Assembly (NCBI GenBank): GCA_029747015.1
Contig: JAKOGI010002765.1
Span: 1 to 64,000, forward strand
DNA: 64,000 bases
Source: Carnegiea gigantea
Taxonomy: Eukaryota; Streptophyta; Magnoliopsida; Caryophyllales; Cactaceae
Reading direction: 5' to 3'
Part shown: one piece after another, positions 54,670 to 64,000 of the stretch
Layout of the letters: every line of letters begins with the position of its first letter
Position numbering within the stretch: position 1 is the first letter of the stretch
Translations under genes and position numbers: made by a program
The notes under the pieces: generated by a model
What the model was told of the DNA's origin: nothing
What the model saw: only the letters and a program-made list of their open reading frames with translations
Database searches by the model: none

Positions 54670-55345
54670 ATGTCCTCTAGCCGTACTTCCGAACAAATAG
54701 CCGAGCAAGCCTTGAGAGAAAAGGCCGAAATGGAAGCTAGAGTTAAGTATTTGCAATCCCAACTTCAAAAACTCATGAGAGAAAAGAGAAAAAACTTGAG
54801 GGATTCACCTATTCCAAGTGAATCTAGTGACCCGGAAGAGAGTGATTCGGATCTCAACCCATTTGGATCTCAAAGTGGAGCTAGTAGAGGCTCGAGGAGG
54901 CAAGGAAGGCACCATGGAGGTGGCTTCAACGACTTCAAGGTTGACATTCCCGAGTTTGAAGGCAAGCTTGATCCAGACGAGTTCTTGGATTGGCTACAAA
55001 CCGTGGAGAGGGTGTTCGATTACAAGGACATCCCGGATGAAAAGAAGGCAAAACTAGTAGCCCTTAAACTTCGAAAGTATGCTTCTACTTGGTGGGCTAA
55101 TGTTTTATCTAAGAGGGCTAGGAAGGGGAAGGGTAAGATTAAAACTTGGAGGAAAATGAAAGAAAAACTCAAAGAGAAGTTCCTTCCCTCTCACTACCTT
55201 CAAGAGAACTTTTCTAGACTCCACCATTTGAAACAAGGGTCTCTAAGTGTGGAGGAATATACGAGGGAATTTGAGCAATTGATCATAAAATGTGACCTTA
55301 AGGAGGATGAGGAACAAACTTTGGTGAGGTATCTTGGTGGGTTGG
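54670..55345 (+). pseudogene. E1 Gag N-terminal part
   Basis: MSSSRTSEQIAEQALREKAE start; coiled coil, Ser/Asp linker, capsid-like domain (DIPEFEGKLDPDEFLDWLQT, KYASTWWANVLSKRARKGKG, EEYTREFEQLIIKCDL) to VRYLGG. There F breaks it (GTTGG, 55341-55345, is the presumed F target site). No mutation is visible in the part present. Confidence 0.85.
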
Positions 55346-56475
55346 TGATGTATCCTCAAGGGGCAACCAAGAGGATAGGAAAGGGGATGGAGTGAATGCA
55401 ATGGAAGGTAACAACAAGGCAACTTTGAATCCACAAACTCACCTTGATTTGGAGATGATAGAATGGAACTAACACCGACCTTGGATACAGAAACACCACC
55501 AAGGTTTGATGTTAGGGCCCTTAACAACCTCTGGATACAGAAACACCACCAAGAAGGAAGTTAAGACTCTACTAGATCACCACTCAACTTGGCCAAGAGA
55601 TGAGATAAGCTAGGAGAGAGTTTGAGGATTCAAAGGAGCAAAAGCTCAACTTGCATTCAATATTCAACATAAGTGGCCGGCCAAAGGGGGTGAGAGGGCA
55701 TTAATACAAAAGTTCCAAGTACAAAGCATAGGCCCTAGGTTGCACTATAAGCTAAACTAGGCAAAAATACATAGATCACATCAAAGCAAAAATAGTAGAT
55801 GCATCCTCCACTTGACACCTCTTCAATGCTAATCTTGAGGATGATGTGTCGGCCAAGGGGTGAATGGAAGCTTCTTGGCGGCTAAGTACCCTTCATTATG
55901 ACTCTTGCAAGTGGCTAAGCATGGGTTAGAGCAACAAAAACACCTCACCACTCTCTCTTGTACCCGGCTGGCTTGGACCGATTAAAAGGGTATTTCTTCC
56001 CTTATTTTGGTGGTTAATAGCTCCTCTTGAGTGTAATTTGGCTGAGGTTTTTTATGGTCACTTGATAATATTTTTAAAGTACTTTCAAGCCATAAAAGTT
56101 TCAACCCAAATAGAGGATAAATGGGCCACCAAACAGCCTCTTGTTTCAGCCCTGTCCAGTTCAGCGCCAGAACATAGTGATTGACTTTGCTTGGAGTTTT
56201 GAGGTATCAAATGAACTCCAAATGACGTGCAAGAGGTCTTGATGGAAAGAGCACATCTTGAACTTAAACTTAGGCTTCCTGCAACCCCACTTTAGCCTTG
56301 GGAGGTTTAAGAAATAACGTGCACAAAACCGGGGTTGTGCACGCCTGAAATTCCAGTTTTGAGGAAATAGCTTCCTTGCTCCCTTAGGCTGATTTCTTGC
56401 ATCTTGGACATGAGGTTTGGACCTTTTGGGCTCCTTTGATGGCTATGGATCACGTTAGGGGTTGGACCTCCATCA
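55346..56475 (-). repeat. F 3' LTR
   Basis: About 1,130 bp, TGATGGAGGTCC (56475) ... GGATACATCA (55346). With no second LTR to compare, the start rests on the PPT and the TGATG rule. The coding tail occupies its first 168 bases (stop at 56307) and ends NPGFVHVIS. Confidence 0.8.
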
Positions 56476-59236
56476 TCCTCCCCTTGTTGAAGAGAATTTG
56501 CCCTCAAATTGATAAGATTATCATCCTCCTCATAAGGACTAAGGTCGGCTACGTTGAAAGTAGCCGAAACTCCATACTCACCGGGAAAATTGATCTTGTA
56601 TGCATTATCATTGATGCGTTCCAACACTTCAAAAGGACCATCGGCCCTTGGCATCAATTTGCTCTTCCTCTTAGAAGGAAACCGTTCCTTCCTTAAGTGA
56701 ACCCATACCAAATCACTGGGGTGGAACACCATCTTCTTTCTATGCTTGTTGGCATGGTCTTTGTATGAGGCATTGGCCTTCTCAATCTTGGCCTTCACGG
56801 TTTCATGGAGTTTTTGGATCTCCTCCACCCGTTTGCTAGCCTCCATGTGAGGCTTCTCATTCATTTCTCTTGGAGTAAGATCAAGGGGACTTAAAGGATC
56901 CATCCCATAGACTACCTTGAATGGTGATAAACCGGTGGCCTTGCTAGGTGACCTGTTGAAGGCGAATTCGGCTTGTGGCAAGGCTAAGTCCCAAGCTTTG
57001 ATGTTGGATTTCACTAGCACTCTTAAGAGGGTTCCCAAAGTCCGGTTGGTGACTTCGCTTTGCCCATCCGTTTGAGGGTGGCCTGAAGTGCTATACTTGA
57101 GCTTGGTTCCCATCTTCTTCCAAAGTGTCACCCAAAAATGGCTAAGGAACTTGGTATCCCTATCCGAAACAATGGATCTAGGGATGCCATGTAGCCTTAT
57201 TACTTCCTTGAAGTATAACTCGGCAATGTGGGTGGCATCATTGGTCTTGGTACAAGGTATGAAATGGGCCATCTTAGAGAAACGATCAACAACAACAAAG
57301 ATCGAATCTTTACCCCTTTGTGTCCTTGGAAGGCCAAGGATGAAATCCATGCTTACATCTTCCCAAGGGTGATTGGGAGTAGGTAGGGGTGTATAGAGAC
57401 CGTGGGGTAGGAGGTGGTTTTTGGCAACTTGGCAAGTTGCACATCTCTTCAACACGTCTTGGACATCTTTGCTCATACTCGGCCAATAATAGTGTTCCCT
57501 TAACATCATAAGGGTCTTGTTTTCTCCAAAGTGACCGGCAAGAGATCCGCTATGGACCTCACGGATGAGCAACTCTCTTGTGCCACACTTAGGCACACAT
57601 AATCTTGAACTCTTGAATAAAAAGCCATCTTGGACAAGGAAATCACCTTTAGGGTGCCGAAGGCATTCTTTGTAGAGCTCTCCCAATTCTTCATCATTCT
57701 CATATAGGGACTTCAAGTGCTCAAAGCCAAGGATGCAAGCATCAAGTTGGAATAGAAGTAACTGCCTCCTTGACAAGGCATCGGCTCCTTGATTGAGCTT
57801 TCCGGATTTGTGCTTGATGGTGAAGTTAAAAGATTGGAGGAACTCCACCCACTTGGCATGCCGTGAGTTAAGCTTATGTTGCCCTTGAATGCCCTTGAAT
57901 GTATTTCAAGGCTTCATGGTCGGAGTGCAAAATGAACTCACTAGCCACCAAGTAATGACTCCAATGCTCAAGGCACCTTACTATTGCATAGAACTCCTTA
58001 TCATAAGTGGAGTACTTCCTCCTTGAGTCACAAAGCTTCTCACTAAAGAAGGCTAAGGGCCGCCCTTCTTGAGTGAGGACTCCTTCAATGCCAACTCCCG
58101 AGGCATCACACTCTACCTCAAACACCTTTTCAAAGCATGGCAAGGCAAGGACCGGTGCTTGGGTGAGCTTGGACTTGATGGTTTCAAAGGCTTCTTAGGC
58201 TTTGGGAGTCCACTTGAATGATGTGCCTTTGATAACCTCGGTCATAGGGCCATAATGGTACTAAAGTTTCTAATGAACCGCCTATAGAATGAGGCAAGCC
58301 CATGGAAACTTCGCACATCATGAATGCTCTTTGGGATTGGCCAAGACCGAATGGCTTCCACCTTACTCTCATCAACCTTGATACCTTCATTTGTAACAAT
58401 GTAACCAAGGAAGGTCACCTCATGAGTGAAAAAGGTGCACTTCTTGAGGTTACCATAGAGCTTTTCTTTTTCTAGGACCTTAATGACTTGGGTGAGATGT
58501 TGAAGGTGCTCTTCTTCATTCTTGCTATAGATGAGGATGTCATCAAAATACACCACAACAAATTTGCCAATAAAGGGTCGGAACACTTGGTTCATAAGCC
58601 GCATGAAGGTACTTGGAGCATTCGACAATCCGAATGGCATGACTAGCCACTCATACAAGCCTCCTTTGGTTTTGAAGGCCGTCTTCCATTCATCTCCCTC
58701 TCTAATGCGGATTTGGTAGTAACCACTTCTCAAATCCACCTTAGAGAACACCCTAGAACCATATAACTCATCAAGCATATCCTCAAGGCGGGGAATAGGA
58801 TATCTATACTTGATGGTTATCTTGTTGATTGCCCGACTATCAACACACATACGCATGCTCCCATCTTTCTTTGGCACAAGGAGGGCCGGAAACGCACAAG
58901 GGCTCAAGCTCTCTCTAATCAACCCCTTATCCATAAGCTCATCAACTTGCCTTTGGATCTCCATGGTTTCCTTGGGGTTTGTTCGGTAAGCCGGTTTGTT
59001 AGGGAGAATAGAACCGGTATGAGATCAATATAGTGTTGAATGGTTCTTTGTGGTGGTAGGCCGGGGGGTATTTCTTCGGGGAAGACATGGCTAAATTGCT
59101 CAAGGAGGGAAATGGCTAGGGGATGAGATGGTGTGGGGGTTTCGGCTTCTTCAAGAGAGGCTAGGATCCACTCCTTAAAGGCCTTGAATTCATGGTGAGA
59201 AGCCTTAAGGAGAGGCTCACTCACGGCGAGAAGCAT
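56307..59236 (-). pseudogene. F pol: RT, RNase H, integrase
   Basis: Pieces on the minus strand. 59236-58919: protease-RT linker. 58964-58242: RT ([29 protein letters not shown]). 58143-57874: RNase H ([31 protein letters not shown]). 57848-56307: RNase H end and a full integrase (GHFG...[44 protein letters not shown]). Breaks: small losses near 59020 and 58250, a stop near 58196, and a 10-bp duplication GCCCTTGAAT at 57881-57890/57891-57900 that shifts RNase H. The integrase part is fully open. Confidence 0.83.
56476..56489 (-). other. F polypurine tract
   Basis: Minus-strand CAACAAGGGGAGGA, identical to A1 and A2. Confidence 0.78.
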
Positions 59237-59289
59237 GTCCGAATGGTCATGGCTTGGTTGGGGCTTACTTTTGTGGAGTTGGGAAGGGC

Positions 59290-60025
59290 TTAATGGGCAA
59301 GGGTGATCTTTTTCCCATCTTTGTGGAAGGTGTAGGTGTTTAGATAGCCATCATGTATGACCTTCCGATCAAACAACCAAGGTCTCCCCAACAAAAGGTG
59401 ACATACATCCATGGGGATGATATCACACCACAATTCATCAAGATAGTGCTTCCCAATTGAAAATGAAATCAAACACCTTGAATTAACTTGCAACCCTTTA
59501 CCTTGATTTAGCCATTGGATGTTGTAGGGGTGAGGATGAGCCGAAGCTTGAAGGCCAAGCTTCTCCACCATAGTCGCGGAGGCCACATTTGCACAACTCC
59601 CTCCATCAATGATGAGGGAACATACTTTGCTTTGAATAGTACATCTTGTATGAAAGATGTTCTCCCTTTGCTCTTCAAGTTCTCCCCTTTTTGCACTTAA
59701 AGCTCTCCTCAATACAAGCAACTCTCCTTCATCCGCTTCCTCAATCACTTCTTCTCGTTCCTCCATGTAATACACACCTTCTCTCTCCTCCTCCTCTACT
59801 CCCTCTTCTTCCCTCTTCTCATCCCATTCGGCCAAGGTAATAATCCTCCTATTTGGACCCTCCGAAGCAATGTGCCCAAGACCTTGACATTTGAAACATC
59901 TCCTTTGGTCATTTGGCTTAGGGTTGGGACGGTTTTGGGGTGGTGGCCCTTTTTGTGGAGTTTGGTTCTTTTGTGGAGGTGAGGGTGTAGCAACCGTAGG
60001 CTTGGGAGGTGGACAAGAGCTCCCC
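59290..60025 (-). pseudogene. F Gag C-terminus and protease
   Basis: CCHC knuckle and Pro-rich linker near 59870-60000; a frameshift separates them from a Glu-rich linker (59835 on) and aspartic protease (IIDGGSCANVASATM; CHLLLGRPWLFDRK). Cut at 60025 by the E2 LTR; TCCCC (60021-60025) is the presumed E2 target site. ATG choices here are only first in-frame methionines, not real starts. Confidence 0.78.
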
Positions 60026-61156
60026 TGATGGGGATCAGCCCCAAGGGGTTCTTATAGCTCAAGAGGTCACAAAGGCTTTCCAAGGATTAGAAATCACTCA
60101 AGACACGATCACTTGCATTCTGCCGGGCTCATCCCGCACATGGCCCGAATTTCTGACCTTCGTGACCTGATGCCCTGAGGCTTTAAAGCCAAACATTTGG
60201 TATGTCTGGAAAGATTGGAGAGTTAGCTGCCCAATAAATCAAGTTTCAGCCCATTTGGATGTCATTTGCCCATCGAAACCCTTTGTTAAAACCAAACTGT
60301 CCAAAACTGTTTTCCAGGTCAGATTTTGTCCGGTTTTGGGAGCCCATTTTCCCCAACCTAAAGTAACCCTAACAACCTGGAATTTTAACCCCTAGATCCT
60401 TTTTTGAATTGGCTAAAAGGGTGGGAAAAGAACCCAGAGTCAAACGTGTCCCAAGGAGGCTAAAAGCAAGGAAACTTCTAAAGCTGCTTTTGGGAAGTCA
60501 GCCTGCACCAGCTCACTTGTTCTGTTTATATCTCCTGAACGGCTGCACCAAATGAGCTCCAAAAGTAGTCATATGAAAGAAAACTTTCTAAGCTTTCTAA
60601 TAAGGTATGTTGGAGCCAATTTGGGTAAGTAAGGACGAAGATACAGCTGCTGAAAGTTGACCCTGCAATCTGGAAAACTGGACAGCAACTGTCAACATCA
60701 CCTTTTGTACTTTTCTTGCTTTTTGTGCTTCCCTTTGTCTTGATCCGTTTGGCTTGCATTGTAACCCATGTAATCTGAATTTTGAGGCTCCCTCCTATAT
60801 AAGGGACCTTTAGGAATGTAAGAAGGCAGTTTGAATATCATGCAATGAAATCTGAGTGTTTTACTCTCCATTGAAACTCCTAGTTGCTTTAGCTTGAATT
60901 GGCTAGTTCAAGTGGTGATCTTCTAGGGTCCTTTCTCTTGCTTATGGTGGTGATATTCTGTATCCATAAGTGAAGAAGGAATAGCCCAACTTCTCCTCTA
61001 AGGGGCGCCTTTGGCTTATCTTAGACAAGAGAGTTGCACACTATCCATCAAGACCGGTTGAGCTCATTGTTCTTTTCGGTTTTTTGCTTGTCCTTGTTTT
61101 CAATCTTCCCTATCATACATTCTGATCTTTGACATTCCCATGGTTAACATACATCA
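60026..61156 (+). repeat. E2 5' LTR
   Basis: 1,131 bp, TGATGGGGATCAG...ACATACATCA. TATA box TATATAAG at 60796-60803. Coding tail open from 60027 to TGA 60168-60170, ending WPEFLTFVT. Very close to the solo LTR at 12499-13631. Confidence 0.92.
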
Positions 61157-61159
61157 TCT

Positions 61160-61171
61160 TGGTATCAGAGC
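61160..61171 (+). other. E2 primer-binding site (tRNA-iMet)
   Basis: TGGTATCAGAGC, three bases after the LTR end. Confidence 0.92.
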
Positions 61172-61265
61172 TTAGGCTACCCTCTTGGCCAAGCTTCCCC
61201 CCAAACACATTTCTCAAACACAAGCCACAAAACATCCTTTCTCTATCTGCACGGGACAGAATTGT

Positions 61266-61374
61266 GGCACGGCCTACCCGTGCTTTAAGGCACGACCGTG
61301 CCACCTCTTTTCTGCACTTTTTTCACGGCAGTAACTTGGCACGGGAAGCCCGTGTCCCACGGCACGACCGTGCC
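61266..61374 (+). other. Paired GC hairpins in E2 leader
   Basis: Pair 1: 61266-61283 and 61289-61302 (GGCACGACCGTGCC). Pair 2: 61338-61354 and 61361-61374 (GGCACGACCGTGCC again), 72 bases on. Gag ATG at 61426. Confidence 0.78.
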
Positions 61375-61425
61375 ACCCCATTCTCAGCCAAATCTCGTGT
61401 TTCTCTCCCACAAAGCTCACATATC

Positions 61426-63927
61426 ATGTCTTCTAGGCAAACACCCGAGCAAGTGGCCGAGCAAGCCTCAAGAGAAAAGGCCGAAATGGAAGCTAGAGTC
61501 AAGTACTTGCAAACTCAACTTCAAAGGCTCATGAAGGAAAGGAGAGACAACTTGAGGGATTCACCTATTCCAAGTGAATCTAGTGACCCGGGTGAAAGTG
61601 ATTCGGATTTCAACCCTTTTGGGTCACAAGGAAGAGCTAGTAGAGGATCAAGGAGACAAGAAAGGCGTCAAGGAGGTGGATTCAACGACTTCAAAGTTGA
61701 CATCCCCGAGTTTGAAGGCAAGCTTGATCCGGACGAGTTCTTGGATTAGCTACAAACCGTGGAGAGGGTGTTCGACTACAAGGACATCCCGGATGAAAAG
61801 AAGGTAAAACTAGTTGCCCTTAAACTTAGAAAGTATGCTTCTGCTTGGTGGGCTAATGTTTTATCTAAGAGGGCCAAGAAAGGGAAGGGGAAGATTAAAA
61901 CTTGGAGGAAAATGAAAGAAAAACTCAAAGAGAAGTTCCTTCCATCTCACTACCTTCAAGAGAACTTTTCTAGACTTCACCATTTGAGACAAGGGGCTTT
62001 AAGTGTGGAGGAATATACAAGGGAGTTTGAGCAATTGATCATAAAATGTGACCTTAAAGAGGATGAGGAACAAACTTTGGTGAGGTATCTTTGTGGGTTG
62101 GATGAGAAGATAGCCCATATAGTAGAGTTGCACCCATACACCACCCTTGATGAGTTAAGTTCTCTAGCTCACAAGGTGGAACTACAAAAGAAGACTAAGG
62201 GAAAGAGAGAAGCCTTTAAACCACAAAATCGTGCCTACACTCCTCAAAGGCCTTCATACACCACGCCAAAGCCCTTTAACCCTCCAGACCCGAAACCTCC
62301 TCCCCCTTCGGTCCCTAAAACAGCCCCTCAAATGTCCACAAAACCAAAGGAGACAAGGAGGTGCTTTAGGTGCCAAGGCCTTGGACATATTGCATCCGAA
62401 TGTCCAAACAAGAGAGTGGTCATCCTAGCCGAGTACCAAGCATCTTTTGAAGAAGAAATGGAAGAAGAAAAGGAGTTGTACTTGAATGAGGCCCTAGAAG
62501 AAGTAGAGGAGGGCCCGGATGAAGGTGAACTCTTGGTGGTTAGGCGAGCTTTGAGTGGGTTGGCTACTCAAGATGGGAATGAACAAAGGGAGGCCATCTT
62601 GCACACGAGGTGCACCATAGGAGGCAAAGTATGTTCCCTCATCATTGATGGAGGGAGTTGTGCAAATGTGGCATCCAAGACCTTGGTGGACAAGCTTCAA
62701 CTCACGGCATCTCCACACCCTTTTCCATACACCATTCAATGGCTCAATCAAGGCAAAGGGATCCAAGTCTCATCTCGTTGTTTAGTTTCTTTGAGCATTG
62801 GAAAGAACTATAAGGATGAAATTTGGTGTGATGTGATTCCCATGGATGCATGTCATGTACTCCTTGGTAGACCGTGGCTCTTTGATAGAAATGGTATGCA
62901 TGATGGCCGAATGAACACCTACTCCTTCATCCTAGACCACAAGAAAATCACCCTTACCCCCATTCGTCCTTCCCAACTCCTCAAGCCAAAAGAAACCCCA
63001 CAAAAAGATATCCTACTCACTAACCTCCTCAAGGCCGAAAACCATGAGTATGAGTCATTCAAGGAGTGGCTCCTACTTGGCCTAGGTGAAACCGAAACCG
63101 TCACTCACCCCCATCCCCTCCTCATCCCTCTTCTCCAAGCCTATAACCATGTGTTTCCGCAAGAAATTCCCCATGGCCTACCCCCTCAAAGAACCATCCA
63201 ACACAAAATAGACCTCATTCCCGGATCCACCCTTCCAAATAAACCGGCCTATAGAATGAATCCACAGGAAACCCAAGAAATCCAAAGACAAGTGAATGAA
63301 CTTTTGGCCAAAGGAATGATTCGGGAAAGCTTGAGTCCTTGTGCTGTTCCGGCCTTATTGGTACCAAAGAAGGATGGAAGCATGAGGATGTGTGTGGATA
63401 GTCGGGCTATCAACAAAATTACTATTAAGTACCGCTATACCATCCCTAGATTGGAGGACCTACTTGATGAGTTGCATGGGGCCACCATTTTCTCTAAGAT
63501 TGATCTTAGGAGTGGCTACTATCAAATTCGAATCTATGAAGGTGATGAATGGAAGACGGCATTCAAGACCAAGGGGGGACTATATGAATGGTTGGTCATG
63601 CCATTCGGCCTTACCAATGCTCCAAGCACTTTCATGCGTCTAATGAATCAAGTCCTCAAGCCTTTCATTGGAAGGTTTGTGGTGGTCCATTTCGATGACA
63701 TCTTGGTTTATAGCCAAGGTGAGAAGGAGCATGCTAATCACCTCCAACAAGTTCTTGAAGTTCTCTCCCAAGAGAAGTTATATGGCAACTTGGAGAAGTG
63801 TCACTTCTTCACTCCCCAAGTTGTTTTCTTAGGGTATGTTGTTTCGGCCCATGGTATACAAGTGGACGAGAGCAAAGTTCAATCCATCCGGGAATGGCCG
63901 GTTCACTTCCTTTATTCACAAAAGTGA
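61426..63927 (+). pseudogene. E2 Gag-protease-RT polyprotein
   Basis: ATG 61426 (MSSRQTPEQVAEQASREKAE). A Trp-to-TAG stop at 61747-61749 follows DPDEFLD; the same frame is then open from 61750 to 63927. Capsid-like domain (KYASAWWANVLSKRAKKGKG), Pro-rich linker, knuckle CFRCQGLGHIASEC, acidic linker, protease (IIDGGSCANVASKTLVDKLQ; CHVLLGRPWLFDR), then without a frame change RT ([39 protein letters not shown] where most relatives have YFDD). After SIREWP the sequence is scrambled and stops. It shows that gag and pol are a single frame in this group. Confidence 0.88.
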
Positions 63928-64000
63928 GGAGTCTTTCATGGTCTAGCCTTTTATAGGAGTGTTGTCAGAACTTTTAGCACATCATAGGCTCTTTGACGAG
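63928..64000 (+). pseudogene. E2 RT continuation, degraded
   Basis: FHGLAFYR-like remnants of the RT/RNase H connection (compare [12 protein letters not shown] in G) with indels. The window ends here. Confidence 0.5.

Larger units (their letters stand above)
53268..55345 (+). mobile_element. E1: CRM-like element, left part
   Basis: 5' LTR, PBS, hairpin leader and the beginning of gag, inserted in H2. Gag is interrupted at 55345 by F. The rest of E1 is not in the window, which fits F and E2 pushing it past the right edge. Confidence 0.87.
55346..60025 (-). mobile_element. F: CRM-like element, minus strand, 5' part hidden by E2
   Basis: 3' LTR 56475-55346, PPT, integrase, RNase H, RT, protease and part of gag. 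The rest of gag, PBS and 5' LTR lie beyond E2, outside the window. Closest to the A family in its LTR tail (56 codons) and integrase. Confidence 0.87.
60026..64000 (+). mobile_element. E2: CRM-like element, right end outside window
   Basis: 5' LTR, PBS, hairpins, gag-protease-RT. It is the outermost layer of the E1-F-E2 nest. The coding part decays near the window end (from 63900). Confidence 0.9.

Noticed and set aside
1..64000. Host genes, rRNA, microRNA precursors or a centromeric satellite
   Set aside because: Every frame above ~150 codons maps to Gag/Pol, an LTR, or the K upstream frame. I found no monomer array of 100-400 bp apart from the 68-bp LTR array.

Overview
The window is a plant repeat block, very probably from a dicot centromere or pericentromere. 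I find no host gene, tRNA, rRNA, satellite array or CRISPR. Almost every base belongs to Ty3/gypsy LTR retrotransposons nested in one another. All elements whose primer-binding site survives use the initiator-Met tRNA type TGGTATCAGAGC (one copy, B3, has a substitution). All LTR families except one begin TGATG and end CATCA, and their RT/integrase read as chromovirus, most like the CRM (centromeric retrotransposon) clade. The exception, K, is a 12.5 kb Tekay/Del-like chromovirus with 3.5 kb LTRs.

Layout, left to right (family letters are mine). 1-795: B-type LTR fragment. 796-9470: A1 (minus), with a solo B LTR in its gag. 9471-12117: A2 (plus, 5'-truncated), head-to-head with A1. 12118-17253: D (minus), a gag-only non-autonomous element whose 3' LTR holds an E solo LTR. 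17254-45068: remnant J (minus), carrying a solo LTR, L (17509-44594), which was split by G (17944-24968), B1 (25099-28046) and B2 (28519-44194); B2 carries K (30361-42914). 45069-49045: H1, a rearranged autonomous-type copy. 49046-52442: inverted copy of J + L + B1. 52443-53267: second H fragment (H2). 53268-64000: E1, invaded by F (minus), invaded by E2, which leaves the window at the right edge.

Target-site duplications fix most of this order: TCCTT (B in A1), C/GCAAA (E in D), GCAGG (L), GAAAG (G), GGGAA (B1), TTGGC (B2), TGGAT (K). The inverted duplication of J+L+B1 predates B2, because the right copy of L has no B2.

The autonomous families (A, E, F, G, H) encode Gag with a CCHC knuckle, aspartic protease, RT, RNase H and integrase. 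Their polyprotein runs 48-75 codons into the 3' LTR and, in four of five families, ends in a W/N/K-P-x-F motif. B, D and L have only gag pieces or nothing, but share the TGATG/CATCA ends with the autonomous families, and B and D also share PBS, PPT and (D, B2) the leader hairpins. They look like parasites of the CRM machinery. The least explained signals are paired GGCACG...CGTGCC hairpins found in five families between transcription start and gag, and a 237-codon reading frame of unknown function upstream of gag in K.
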